This document shows positions 40,895 to 50,096 of a stretch of 64,000 nucleotides of DNA, piece by piece (position 1 is the stretch's first letter; every line of letters starts with the position of its first letter). The stretch comes from Sodalinema lacuna_A. Lineage in GTDB: Bacteria; Cyanobacteriota; Cyanobacteriia; Cyanobacteriales; Geitlerinemataceae. The DNA is taken from positions 1 through 64,000 of the forward strand of contig FSSI02000015.1 of assembly GCA_900149785.2 (NCBI GenBank), given 5' to 3'. The notes beneath the pieces were generated by a model. It saw only the letters and a program-made list of their open reading frames with translations. It did no database searches and had not been told where the DNA came from. The translations under genes and the position numbers were made by a program.

Positions 40895-41674
40895 GTGGGC
40901 TATATTCAACTGGATTTAATCGATTTAGCGATCGCCGTCGGTATGGCGGCGATCGCCATTGCCATTGCGGCCTGGCAAGAGTTAGGACTGACTTTAGAGT
41001 TATCCCTGGCCACGGCTCGCACCACCCTTCAGTTATTGATGCTGGGGGTAATCCTACAAGTGGTCTTCACCTGGCGAAATCCCCTAATCCTGATCGTCGT
41101 CTTGCTCGTGATGGTTAGTTTAGCGGCGGTGGTAGCCCGAAATCGCATCAGCCGCAAGGTTCCGGGATTACTCATGTTGGTCTGGGGGGCTATTGCCTTA
41201 AGTACCGCCCTAACCTTGCTCTATATCAATCTCTTAGTTTTACGTCAGCCGGCGGTTTGGTCGAATCCTCAATATCTAATTCCCCTAGGAGGGATGATGA
41301 TGGGAAATGCCATGAATGCGGCGGCCATCGCTGGGGAACGGTTTGTCAGTCTGATTGAGCATCATCCCTTAGAGATTGAAACCTATCTCAGTCTCGGGGC
41401 GACTCCCCGGCAGGCCTTAGCCAACTACCGCAAGCAGGCGATTCGTGCGGGGACAGTGCGGATTGTCAACTCGATGATGGTGGTGGGGTTAGTCACCCTA
41501 CCGGGAGTCGTCACGGGACAGTTGTTGAGTGGGGCGAATCCCATTGATGCGGCGGCTTATCAAATGCTGGTCATGTTTGCCATTGTCCTGACGGACTTTA
41601 TCGCCACCAGTCTCCTGATTGCCAGTTTAGGACGACGCTTTTTCAACGAGGCGGCCCAGTTGCAACAGTTTTGA
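40895..41674 (+). CDS. ABC transporter permease, UPF0014/FetB family
   Basis: The 259-residue membrane protein has about seven hydrophobic helices and the FetB family motifs TARTTLQLLMLGVILQ, PLGGMMMGNAMNAAAIA and LGATPRQALANYRKQAIRAGTVRIVNSMMVVGLVTLPGVVTGQLLSGANP (in parts). E. coli FetAB exports iron; the substrate here is unproven. No ATPase gene is adjacent. Initiation at GTG 40895. It may be co-transcribed with the GAF/PAS gene. Confidence 0.85.
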   Translation: MGYIQLDLIDLAIAVGMAAIAIAIAAWQELGLTLELSLATARTTLQLLMLGVILQVVFTWRNPLILIVVLLVMVSLAAVVARNRISRKVPGLLMLVWGAIALSTALTLLYINLLVLRQPAVWSNPQYLIPLGGMMMGNAMNAAAIAGERFVSLIEHHPLEIETYLSLGATPRQALANYRKQAIRAGTVRIVNSMMVVGLVTLPGVVTGQLLSGANPIDAAAYQMLVMFAIVLTDFIATSLLIASLGRRFFNEAAQLQQF

Positions 41675-41696
41675 GATCCTGATGATTCTGATAATG

Positions 41697-41736
41697 GTGA
41701 TTTATATCACGTCGAATGGGTAAGTGATATCACTTA
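41697..41736. promoter_or_regulatory. Two GTGAT...ATCAC palindromes
   Basis: GTGAT-TTAT-ATCAC (41697-41710) is followed by the perfect 16-bp palindrome TAAGTGATATCACTTA (41721-41736). Both share the GTGAT/ATCAC half-sites. They lie about 105-145 bases upstream of the exported-protein gene and look like an operator pair. Confidence 0.5.
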
Positions 41737-41841
41737 ACGCGGGTGATGCGATCGCCTGAAAATCTGTCCTAGGGTCACTGACCGCGATCGCCCCCATCCG
41801 AGACAATAGGTTTATTGAGTTCGCAGCCAGGATAAATACGT

Positions 41842-42354
41842 ATGTTTAATCACTATATCAACCCCCAACAGTGGTTAGGACGCCAACGCCGAACCGCCGC
41901 GATGGTCTTAGGACTCTGTCTGAGCTTGGGGCTGGCGGGCAACGCCACGGCTGAGTCGATCTCAGTGGCGGCCCGGCGGGACCTGGCCCCGGCGAGTCTC
42001 GACGATGGGGAATATGTCTATGGGTCAGCGTCTGAGGCCCATCAGTTGGGTGAAACCTATATGGTCTTTGAAGCCAATGGCGATCGCATTGTGGGCGGGT
42101 TCTATATGCCCTCATCCTCGTTTGACTGCTTCGAGGGTCGCCTTGATGAGAATCAGTTAGCTCTGAACATCCAAGACAGCTATAGTGATCAGACTTATGA
42201 TTTCAACTTAGCGATTCGCCGGGATACCCTAGTGGCGGCCGGTCAGGGGGCGACTAACGCCAATATCCCCGGTTTCCAACCCTTAGATAGCCTCACCGCT
42301 ACTGATGAGCAGGTGTTAGAGACTTGCCGGGGTGTGATGGGAGAGCAACTTTAA
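41842..42354 (+). CDS. Exported conserved hypothetical protein
   Basis: A 170-residue protein with a signal peptide (basic WLGRQRRTAAM, then VLGLCLSLGLAGNATA) and a mature domain containing DDGEYVYGSASEAHQLGETY and MPSSSFDCFEG; two cysteines (C in FDCFEG and ETCRGVM) could pair. I do not recognise the family. Its 3' end runs through three copies of an 11-bp repeat, GCAACTTTAAC, starting at 42345, which include the stop codon. Confidence 0.75.
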   Translation: MFNHYINPQQWLGRQRRTAAMVLGLCLSLGLAGNATAESISVAARRDLAPASLDDGEYVYGSASEAHQLGETYMVFEANGDRIVGGFYMPSSSFDCFEGRLDENQLALNIQDSYSDQTYDFNLAIRRDTLVAAGQGATNANIPGFQPLDSLTATDEQVLETCRGVMGEQL

Positions 42355-42383
42355 CGCAACTTTAACGCAACTTTAAGTCGTTC

Positions 42384-43991
42384 CTAACTCAGTTGCACGA
42401 CGGCTTGGTTATCCATCAAGCGATTTGAAGTCAGCAAGTCATCAACGGTGATGCGTAGCAGGCGTTCCTCATCGATATAAAATTGAATTTTAATGCGATC
42501 GCTCCCCGGAGAGCCGGGTGGTTCTAAACGGGCGATGGTGCGTCCGCCTTCACTGTCATTGAGGGGGATAACATTGATATCGGTTTCAGATTGCCGGGTA
42601 ATTAGGCGATCGCCATCGAAAAAGACTTCTGTTTTCGGGGCTTCGGCGGCCATCTCACCTAAGACCAATTCCAGTTTAGGCTGATTGGGCATCGAGGCCC
42701 CTAACGAGAGTTCAATGGGACGCTCTAAGGGATAGGGTTGTCCGGGTTGAATAATCGGATGCCAATCATGGGCATTTTTACGACGGTTCCAATAGCGAAT
42801 CCCATAACCGTGATAGAGAAAGTCCTTGAGGGCTATGCCTTGAGTCAGTTGTAAGGCGCCGCTGGCGATGGCATCGAGGGGGCGATCGCAGCGAACCTTC
42901 TCGGCGGGAAACCATTGTTTAATCCAGTCTTGAACCGCAGGGATTTGCGAAGTTCCTCCCACTAGCAACACGGCATCAATATCAGGGGTTTCAAATCCCT
43001 GTCGTCGGGCTTGCTGCAAGACTTGGGTTAATGACTCATCCAGGCGTTTAAAGAACTGATGCTGTTTGAGAATCTCCTCAAACTGCGATCGGCTCACCGT
43101 TAACTCATAACTCTCGAAGCTGTCCTCATTAAAATAAACCTCGGTCGCCTCAGAGCGAGACGATAACTCAATTTTCAGCCGTTCCATGAGGCGATAAGCC
43201 AGGGGGGTTTTCGGCAATCCCTCCCGCCTGGCCAACTCATCAAGGAGCCAGTGATCTAAATCCGTACCGCCGAGGTTTTGGCCGGACTTGGCTAAGACTT
43301 TGGCGGTTTCGAGTTTTTGCCCAGATTCCTCGCGAAAGGATTTATCGCCCCATTTGAGAATAAAGCCCAGGGGATGGCGGCCAGTACTCGCACTGCGGTT
43401 TAACTGCACCAAGGACAGATCTAAGGTTCCACCGCCAAAGTCAACCACCAACAGGAGTTCCGCATCACTTAACCCATAGCCCAGGGCGGCGGCGGTGGGT
43501 TCATCCAGGAGACGGACTTGCTCAATTTTTTGGGGAACTTGGGGAGCCTCGACGACCGAACCCAGCCAGTGACGATAGGTTTCAAAGCTATCGACGGGAA
43601 CGGTGAGGATTAACGAGTCGAGGGGTAACGGAACCTCAGCCACACTTGAGAGTACGGTTTGGAGAAACCACTCTCCAAGGTATTCAAAGCGTATGGGGAC
43701 TTGGTCGAGGCTGGGCAAAAACCCTTGAATATCGGAGCCAATTCCCCGTTTAAAGCTATGAAAAAAGCGCGCATCCCGTTGAGTATCTAAGCCGCGATCG
43801 CTGACCTGTTGTCCGGCGACGATGGCTCCGGTTTGGGCGTTCTCAACGTAGATGAGACTGGGAACCACAGGGGGGTTATCGCCCTGTTGGCGGCTTAATC
43901 CGGGGAGTTTGACGACCTCGGGTTGTTCGCTGGCGGCATTCCAACGGGCAATGACGGTGTTACTGGTACCAAAATCGATGGCGATCGTCAT
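42384..43991 (-). CDS. Hsp70 family (DnaK-like) protein
   Basis: The 535-residue protein has the Hsp70/actin ATPase elements: IAIDFGTSNTVIARWN (phosphate 1), LLDEPTAAALGYG, VVDFGGGTLDLSLVQL (phosphate 2) and VLLVGGTSQIPAVQ (adenosine). The C-terminal substrate-binding part is short and lacks a DnaK lid. Such stand-alone Hsp70-like proteins are common in cyanobacteria and are distinct from DnaK; clients are unknown. A DUF2973 gene lies about 100 bases upstream in the same direction. Confidence 0.88.
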   Translation of the reverse strand: MTIAIDFGTSNTVIARWNAASEQPEVVKLPGLSRQQGDNPPVVPSLIYVENAQTGAIVAGQQVSDRGLDTQRDARFFHSFKRGIGSDIQGFLPSLDQVPIRFEYLGEWFLQTVLSSVAEVPLPLDSLILTVPVDSFETYRHWLGSVVEAPQVPQKIEQVRLLDEPTAAALGYGLSDAELLLVVDFGGGTLDLSLVQLNRSASTGRHPLGFILKWGDKSFREESGQKLETAKVLAKSGQNLGGTDLDHWLLDELARREGLPKTPLAYRLMERLKIELSSRSEATEVYFNEDSFESYELTVSRSQFEEILKQHQFFKRLDESLTQVLQQARRQGFETPDIDAVLLVGGTSQIPAVQDWIKQWFPAEKVRCDRPLDAIASGALQLTQGIALKDFLYHGYGIRYWNRRKNAHDWHPIIQPGQPYPLERPIELSLGASMPNQPKLELVLGEMAAEAPKTEVFFDGDRLITRQSETDINVIPLNDSEGGRTIARLEPPGSPGSDRIKIQFYIDEERLLRITVDDLLTSNRLMDNQAVVQLS

Positions 43992-44094
43992 GAGGCAGCG
44001 GTTCGTGAGCAGTGTGGACGTACCGCCAAGGGTACGCCCGTCGGGGTTGAGAATGATGGGATTGGTTGATGAGGGATTCTTGGTGACGGCGGGC

Positions 44095-44421
44095 TTAGAT
44101 TAACGCCGGTGGGGGGGTATCGTCGTCGTCACTGAGATTATTCTTGCTGCTCGGTGAGGAGTTGTAGAGTGCATCGAGCTTCTCGCGAGCGTCCTCGATA
44201 CCAATCGAGCGCATCACTAACAGGGGTTCTTCAACGACATGGCCGTAGTCGTCGAGGAGTTCAGGGTGCGGACTCGGCTGAGGACGACGACTAAACTCTG
44301 AGTTACTCATCGAGCGTGGTTTCTGAGAGTCTGAACTAAACGCTAAGAGGTTTCTAACCAGGTTTCCGACGGCGACAAAGGCCAGAAAGGTAAAGGCGAG
44401 AATATAGAGCAGATGTAACAT
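44095..44421 (-). CDS. DUF2973 family membrane protein
   Basis: The 108-residue protein begins MLHLLYILAFTFLAFVAVGNL, one transmembrane segment that is the hallmark of the cyanobacterial DUF2973 family, followed by a Pro/Ser-rich soluble region (SRRPQPSPHPELLDDYGHV) and PLLVMRSIGIEDAREKLDALY. Function is unknown. It sits next to a DUF2605 gene, as in many cyanobacteria, suggesting that the two act together. Confidence 0.8.
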   Translation of the reverse strand: MLHLLYILAFTFLAFVAVGNLVRNLLAFSSDSQKPRSMSNSEFSRRPQPSPHPELLDDYGHVVEEPLLVMRSIGIEDAREKLDALYNSSPSSKNNLSDDDDTPPPALI

Positions 44422-44577
44422 AAACGTGTCCTCAGATAAATCAGGGATGATCTAATCGGCTAGTTTAGGCAGTTCACGGATTGTGCCGAGGAACTCCCCT
44501 AAGTCAAGGCTTAAAAAAAACAGAGTGTTAAAGCGAGGGACTTGGTCTGGTCTAGGGTCAGACTACCCCGGTTGGGG

Positions 44578-44913
44578 TTATTCTCTCACGTTGAGGGCCT
44601 GGGAGTGTTGGGCGCGAAATCGCATGGAGACTTGCCAACATTCTGTGAGTAGATGATGCCAGGGCATTAGAACCGACATATCGACTCCCGCTTGACAGCC
44701 CGTCGCATCCAGCATCATTTTGGCCGAACTCACCTCTTCCTGGGCATGGATGACACGATGCAGCAGATCTTGCTGTTCGTGGGCCTCTAGGAACTCGATG
44801 GTTTCGGTTTCCAGGAGCGTCCGAGAGCGTTTAAACCAGTATTGGAAGTCTTCGAGCAGGGGTTCGAGGACTTTTTTGAGCAAACTCGGCTCTGGGAGAT
44901 GGGGGCGACTCAT
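44578..44913 (-). CDS. DUF2605 family protein
   Basis: The 111-residue protein contains LLKKVLEPLLEDFQYWFKRS, LLETETIEFLEAHEQQDLLHRV and VLMPWHHLLTECW, matching cyanobacterial DUF2605. It is a helical soluble protein of unknown function, lying upstream of its usual DUF2973 partner (157 bases apart) in the same direction. Confidence 0.82.
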   Translation of the reverse strand: MSRPHLPEPSLLKKVLEPLLEDFQYWFKRSRTLLETETIEFLEAHEQQDLLHRVIHAQEEVSSAKMMLDATGCQAGVDMSVLMPWHHLLTECWQVSMRFRAQHSQALNVRE

Positions 44914-45085
44914 AATTTAATAATAGTTTACCGACTCACCTACAATCTTAACGCTATTTACATTTGTTTACAAATCTGGTGAACGGTCTAAGGCAAGACT
45001 GCGATCGCGTTACATTTGGGGCGATCGCAGTCCTTGAGTTGTCTGAGTTTCATCATCTCGATGGCTTTGAGGTTATCCAGCTCGG

Positions 45086-45229
45086 TTATCCAGCTCGACG
45101 AACGCAGCGGCGGCGATCGTGAAGAATTTCCTCAGCCTGATAGACCTGTTGAGATAATTTTAACCATTGCCCAAATCCGGGAATCCGTTGCAGCCAACGG
45201 TTAAGACGCGCACCATAAGACCTGTCCAT
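45086..45229 (-). CDS. Possible small basic protein (47 residues)
   Basis: MDRSYGARLNRWLQRIPGFG starts 6 bases after GGAGG, and the frame continues QWLKLSQQVYQAEEIL, ending in a basic tail (HDRRRCVRRAG). No family is recognised. The helical, Leu/Arg-rich composition is coherent, but the short length leaves real doubt. The stop lies within a 13-bp direct repeat, GGTTATCCAGCTC. Confidence 0.45.
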   Translation of the reverse strand: MDRSYGARLNRWLQRIPGFGQWLKLSQQVYQAEEILHDRRRCVRRAG

Positions 45230-45317
45230 TGGGGGCCTCCTGTCTGTTGTATTCGTTACTGAACTAGCTCTAGTTTAGCAATTTTACCCGTAACGATAAC
45301 CCAATCTCGTCCTTAAA

Positions 45318-46109
45318 TTAGTATTTCGCCTTAAAGTGATAAACCTCGTGTAGTAACTCACACCAACCATCAGCCAACACATCCAAAATCCTCTCCCCCT
45401 TCTGGCGACTGGCCGCCGTTGCATCGCCCACCACACCACTCGTACTGAGATCCTGAGTTAACCAAGAAAAGGTGAGTCCCCCTTTGCTGGCTAACCTCCC
45501 AGGCTGTTGAGGGGGATATTCCCGCACGGCTTGCTTCATGCGTACCCATTCAGGCAATAACACCAACATCAAACTGGTTTCGGCATCACCGGCGTGCATG
45601 GCCGCTTGCACTTCCCGTTCGCTCAGGAGGCGTTTATGTTCCTGAGTGACTCGCCAAGTAAAAATGGGAAAAAGCCAGAAATCCTCATAACGAGCATGAA
45701 GATCTGTGGCCACAATTTCCATCACTTGCGGTTGTCCTCCATGAGAGTTCATCAGCACCAGTTTACGAAAGCCAGCGGCGTAGAGACTTTCACCGATGTC
45801 CATCAGAGTGCTGATAAGGGTATTGGCAGACAAACTGATGGTTCCGGGGAAGTGACGATGTTCATTGGATTTGCCGTAATGGAGGGGAGGCAAGACATAG
45901 ACGGGAATGTCGGCACTTAGACGGGTTAAGGCTTCCCCCAACACCCCTAAGCCAATGGCACTATCGACAATAAGAGGGAGATGGGGTCCATGTTGTTCAA
46001 CAGCCCCCACTGGTTGAACTAAAACCGTATTGGCTTTATCAGGCAACTGCTCAATCTCAGTCCAGGTTAAATAGGCAAAGAAACGCTCAGGTGGAATAAA
46101 GTTTTTCAT
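45318..46109 (-). CDS. Creatininase family amidohydrolase
   Basis: The 263-residue enzyme has the creatininase metal-site pattern: PVGAVEQHGPHLPLIVD, MNSHGGQPQ and MHAGDAETSLML. Family members hydrolyse creatinine or formamide-type intermediates; cyanobacterial substrates are unknown. Its start overlaps the stop of the upstream histidine kinase gene by 4 bases (ATGA), so translation is probably coupled to it. Confidence 0.88.
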   Translation of the reverse strand: MKNFIPPERFFAYLTWTEIEQLPDKANTVLVQPVGAVEQHGPHLPLIVDSAIGLGVLGEALTRLSADIPVYVLPPLHYGKSNEHRHFPGTISLSANTLISTLMDIGESLYAAGFRKLVLMNSHGGQPQVMEIVATDLHARYEDFWLFPIFTWRVTQEHKRLLSEREVQAAMHAGDAETSLMLVLLPEWVRMKQAVREYPPQQPGRLASKGGLTFSWLTQDLSTSGVVGDATAASRQKGERILDVLADGWCELLHEVYHFKAKY

Positions 46110-48403
46110 GCTGTTTCATGGGTTTCTAGGGAGAGGTGACGAGTCGGGTTTAGACTGAGGGGAAGTTCGATGGTAAAGGTTGTCCCCTGCCCTGGCTCAG
46201 AGTTACAGTAGAGTTTCCCCTGGTGTTTTTCAACGATAATTTGATAGCTCATGGACAGTCCTAAGCCCGTTCCAGATCCTACGGGCTTGGTCGAAAAAAA
46301 CGGGTCAAAAATACGGTTGCAGACGCTCGGAGTCATTCCTGTGCCGTTGTCTTTTACCTTGATGATAATTTGGTTTTTTCCGTTTGTTTTTGTTGTTAGG
46401 GTAATTGTTGGGGCTTCCGTCAGCTTAGAACTCCCTGGGAAATCCCCATGATTTGCTAAAGCATCAATGGCATTATTTAAGAGGTTTAAAAAGACTTGAT
46501 TGAGTTCAGACGGGTAGCAATTAACTTTAGGGATCTCTCCATAGAGTTTGACAATCTTGATTTCAGGGCGGTTTTTTTGTTCCTTAAGTCGAGATTGTAA
46601 CACCATTAACGTACTTTCAATTCCGTCATGAAGGTTGACAACCTTGGTCTTGGATTCATCCAGACGTGCGAAGTTTCTTAGACTCAAGACAATGTTGCGG
46701 ATTCGCTCTGCGCCTGAGGTCATCGAATTTAGAATTCGCTGTAAGTCTTCAACCAAATAACTCAAATCGATATCTTCGGCTAGACTTTGAATAGAAGCAT
46801 CAGGATTGGGGTAGGCTTGTTCATAGGCTTGAAGGAGGCGAATTAAATCCTGAATATACTCTCGGGCATAGCGGATATTGCCAAAGATAAAACTAATTGG
46901 ATTATTGATTTCATGGGCGACTCCTGCCACAAGCTGTCCCAGACTGGACATTTTTTCCGTATGGACTAACTGAGCTTGGGTGCGTTGTAATTGGGAGAGG
47001 GTTTTTTGTAATTCTGTGGTGCGTTGGACGACTTGGTTTTCTAGGGTTTGGTTATAGTCGGCTAAGAGTTTTTGGGCGGCTTTGCGATCGCGGATATCTT
47101 GAAAGGCGACAATCACCCCATCGACTGCACCGGCTTCATCAAGAAGTGGGGTACTGGCCATATCCAGGGGAATGATCTGGCCCGACTGACGCAGTTCGAG
47201 GTCATCCCGCCGCACCGATTGTCCAGAGAGCGCCAATTGTCCGGGAAGTTGTTCGAGGGGATAGAGGTCTGAGGTATCGGCTTGATAGAGGTGATAGTCT
47301 TGGGCAAACTGGTGTAAATCGGACTCTACATCACCGAGGAGACGTTGAGCGGTGTGATTGCGGTAGAGCATCCGTCCACGGCGATCGTGAACGCAGACCC
47401 CTACTGGCATGGCTTCGAGCAATTGAGATAAGCGATTCTGACTTTTATGCAATTCTCGGTTACTGGCCCGAAGTTGCCGTTCGACCTGATGATGTTCATC
47501 GTTGCTGGCTGACAAGACGAGGGAGGTGAGAATGGTCGCCCCCATAAACGATTGCAAGAGCGTAAACGCAATATAGATTGAATGACCGGCAAACGGACCG
47601 AGGCCTTGGACGGTCGTGAAAATGGCAATGAGGGAAATCCCGAACACAAATAGGGTGGTTTCAAATTTGCCAAAGCGCAGAACCGACCAAACACAGAGGG
47701 GAATCAGGGCATATTCTGCGGGATAGCCGAGTCCAAAGGTTCCGGTGAGGATAATAATGCTGACCCCGATAAAGAGGGTGATTTCCAATCTCCGATAGCG
47801 GCCAGGGTTGGGCCGCCATTGAGTCGGTGCAGCCATACCTGCCAAGAAAACCGGCGTAATCAAGAGTTGGCTGAGGACAGCACTCCAGGACCAGATGATG
47901 AAGGACCGGGGAACCTCTGAGGGAGGAATTAGGCCAATGACAACTAGGGGAAAGACGCCTAGGGTGGCACCGATGAGGGATGCGGGAATGAGGCTGAGGA
48001 TAAAGAGTCCCACGTGGGGAACTCGTTGCAGGATAGTCCCTTGAGGAATCCAGGAGCGCAATAGGGCCAGAACGACGCTGAGTTCTAGGGCATTGCTGCT
48101 ACCGTGAACGAGGCCACAGAAGAGGATCTCGATGGGTCCAAGATGGGGTACGCCGAGCCATAAATCGAGGCTAGTCGAGAGCATCGATCCTAGAAAAACG
48201 CCGGGAACGGCCCGCCATTGCGATCGCCACAAACTTACCCCAAGCATGAGTCCTGTGGGAAACCAGACGGAGGAGATATTGCCCGGGAGGGCCGCAAATC
48301 TTAGCGAGAGTTGAGCGCTCAGGAAGTAGATGAGGGCGATGGCGACCCACTCGAGTAGCTGTCGACTCCAGGGGGTAGACCGGTTCAGTACAGAAGGCTT
48401 CAC
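46106..48403 (-). CDS. MASE1-PAS sensor histidine kinase
   Basis: The 765-residue protein begins with a MASE1 membrane sensor (about 15-310: eight or so helices, with GNISSVWFPTGLMLGVSLW). A PAS domain follows (about 325-440, LLEAMPVGVCVHDRRGRML), then a short coiled coil, a HisKA-type dimerisation domain (KMSSLGQLVAGVAHEINNPI, with the phospho-accepting His) and an HATPase domain ending in KPVGSGTGLGLSM. No response regulator is next to it; the creatininase gene overlaps its 3' end instead. The ligand is unknown. Confidence 0.9.
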   Translation of the reverse strand: MKPSVLNRSTPWSRQLLEWVAIALIYFLSAQLSLRFAALPGNISSVWFPTGLMLGVSLWRSQWRAVPGVFLGSMLSTSLDLWLGVPHLGPIEILFCGLVHGSSNALELSVVLALLRSWIPQGTILQRVPHVGLFILSLIPASLIGATLGVFPLVVIGLIPPSEVPRSFIIWSWSAVLSQLLITPVFLAGMAAPTQWRPNPGRYRRLEITLFIGVSIIILTGTFGLGYPAEYALIPLCVWSVLRFGKFETTLFVFGISLIAIFTTVQGLGPFAGHSIYIAFTLLQSFMGATILTSLVLSASNDEHHQVERQLRASNRELHKSQNRLSQLLEAMPVGVCVHDRRGRMLYRNHTAQRLLGDVESDLHQFAQDYHLYQADTSDLYPLEQLPGQLALSGQSVRRDDLELRQSGQIIPLDMASTPLLDEAGAVDGVIVAFQDIRDRKAAQKLLADYNQTLENQVVQRTTELQKTLSQLQRTQAQLVHTEKMSSLGQLVAGVAHEINNPISFIFGNIRYAREYIQDLIRLLQAYEQAYPNPDASIQSLAEDIDLSYLVEDLQRILNSMTSGAERIRNIVLSLRNFARLDESKTKVVNLHDGIESTLMVLQSRLKEQKNRPEIKIVKLYGEIPKVNCYPSELNQVFLNLLNNAIDALANHGDFPGSSKLTEAPTITLTTKTNGKNQIIIKVKDNGTGMTPSVCNRIFDPFFSTKPVGSGTGLGLSMSYQIIVEKHQGKLYCNSEPGQGTTFTIELPLSLNPTRHLSLETHETA

Positions 48404-48465
48404 AGAAAACTTAAGGATACTGATATTTTGATGTGTTTAGCCTGGGGAGGAGTAGCCGCTGGGAC

Positions 48466-48846
48466 TTAGGGAAAGTTGCCAGATTCTGGGGGGTCTGGGT
48501 TAGGGTCAAGGCGATCGAGCCGAGCTTCTAGAGCATCGAGACGGCGTTTTTGTTCCACCACTAGAGTGGCGAGGCGATCTAGGGTAGAGGTTGATTCTGA
48601 GGATTGGGTTCTCCCGGGTGTAATCGTCGGAGGAACCACTTGAGAGTCACGGTGTTGGGGTGAAAACTGGGTTTGATTGATCTGGCGATCGAGTTGTCGG
48701 ACTTGAGATTGTAGGTAACGAACTTGGGATTCGAGGCGGTTGATGCGAGGGTCAGCGAAGGCCAGCGCAGGGGAGACTTGAGATCCAATGACGATCGCCA
48801 CCAGAAGTACAAGTATCCACTGCGTTAGTTGGCAATTTTGTCGCAT
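48466..48846 (-). CDS. Exported coiled-coil protein
   Basis: A signal peptide (WILVLLVAIVIGSQVSPALA) precedes a helical region with heptads (RINRLESQVRYLQSQVRQLD), a Pro/Thr linker and a second coiled coil (LDRLATLVVEQKRRLDALE). At 126 residues it is a small periplasmic or outer-membrane-associated protein; no family is recognised. It lies between cphB and the histidine kinase on the same strand. Confidence 0.7.
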   Translation of the reverse strand: MRQNCQLTQWILVLLVAIVIGSQVSPALAFADPRINRLESQVRYLQSQVRQLDRQINQTQFSPQHRDSQVVPPTITPGRTQSSESTSTLDRLATLVVEQKRRLDALEARLDRLDPNPDPPESGNFP

Positions 48847-48880
48847 TCGTCGTGGTCGCGGACAGAGTCAGGAATCGGCG

Positions 48881-49744
48881 TTAGGCCGTTAACCGTTGTT
48901 CAGGCACTTGAAGGCTGCGGGTGGGGATGTGAAAGCGATCGCCGTAGGTCAGCACATGAACCCTTAAGTTAAAGATACTCAAGGGGTTAATGGCATCGAC
49001 ATAGGGTTCATTGGTGTAATCGACTTCGCCGGGATCGATAATGGTCACGGTTCCCTTTCCTAAGACTTGGATTAAGCCATCGCCTTCAAAGAGGGCGCAG
49101 GTATCTTCGTCAATCCCGACACCGATGCGATCGGGGTTGGCGGAGATGGCGCTAATCAGTCGAGCCATGCGGTTACGGTTATGGAAATGCTGGTCAACAA
49201 TCACCTGAGGAATAATCCCCAGGCCGGTGGTCATATCGACCAAGGAGCGGTTGGGGGACTCTCCACTGCCCCCACCGGCGATCATGTGATAGCCCATAAC
49301 GGCGGCCCCGGCGCTGGTTCCGGCCAGGACGATTTCCCCTCGTTGAACTTGTACGAGAATTTTCTCCATCAGGGGAGTATCGGCCAGTAAGGAACAGAGG
49401 CGAAGTTGGTCGCCTCCGGTCATAAAGACACCGGTACAGTCTTCGAGGTCGTTTTGCCAAATGGGATCTTCTCCCTGATAGCGCTCGCGGATATCGAGAA
49501 TGCGGACGGCTTTGGCCCCCATATCCTCAAAGATATCCCGATAGCGGTTGCCGATCGCCGCCGGTTCGCGTGAAGCTGAGGGAATGATAGCAATTTGGGC
49601 ATCCCGACCCCCTGAACGGTTAAAGAAGGTTTGCAGGATTTCGCGCCCGTGAACTTTATCTTCCGCGCCGCCGATTACCAAAATCGTTGTTTGAGGGGAA
49701 TGGGACATCGTCGGTTCGAGAGATTGAGCATCTGTTTGGATCAT
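48881..49744 (-). CDS. cphB: Cyanophycinase
   Basis: CphB is an S51-family serine exopeptidase that degrades cyanophycin to beta-Asp-Arg dipeptides. GTSAGA (142-147, nucleophile S144), VIGGAEDK, FMTGGDQLRL and IVDQHFHNRNR are diagnostic. Initiation at 49744 gives 287 residues; the internal ATG at 49708 gives 275, nearer the usual length. Cyanophycin synthetase (cphA), the usual neighbour, is not in this window; the 530 bases upstream are gene-free. Confidence 0.93.
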   Translation of the reverse strand: MIQTDAQSLEPTMSHSPQTTILVIGGAEDKVHGREILQTFFNRSGGRDAQIAIIPSASREPAAIGNRYRDIFEDMGAKAVRILDIRERYQGEDPIWQNDLEDCTGVFMTGGDQLRLCSLLADTPLMEKILVQVQRGEIVLAGTSAGAAVMGYHMIAGGGSGESPNRSLVDMTTGLGIIPQVIVDQHFHNRNRMARLISAISANPDRIGVGIDEDTCALFEGDGLIQVLGKGTVTIIDPGEVDYTNEPYVDAINPLSIFNLRVHVLTYGDRFHIPTRSLQVPEQRLTA

Positions 49745-50037
49745 AGGGAATTAGGGCGTAATGGACTTCGAGTCAAGGATGTCCTACCGGACGTTGGTCT
49801 GCGGGTCGCGGTTCATCGGAACGTTCACCTTCTCTTCGAGACGCTACGTGAGCGGTAGAGCGCTAGCCCTCTTGTGACGTTGATTGAGGTCAACGCCGAG
49901 GGGGGACGAGCGATGGGGATATGGGGGTGAAGCGAAGGAGCGCGCAGGTGATCTAACCCTACATTTGCTGAGGTCGATCAGCGCCAACAGCGCCAACAGT
50001 ATACAAAAACTCGGGACGCTTTGTAACTGCGACCACC

Positions 50038-50096
50038 GTTAATCTTTGGCTTAACATTGGCTTAACAACAGGTAGCCATTCAAGTTCTCCTATAAT
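50038..50096 (+). promoter_or_regulatory. Candidate Pho box and -10 element
   Basis: GTTAATCT (50038), CTTAACAT (50050) and CTTAACAA (50061) follow the cyanobacterial Pho-box pattern PyTTAAPyPyT, the last two at 11-base spacing, with TATAAT at 50091-50096 on the same strand. trmD is 180 bases downstream. SphR binding is an inference from the pattern. Confidence 0.45.
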
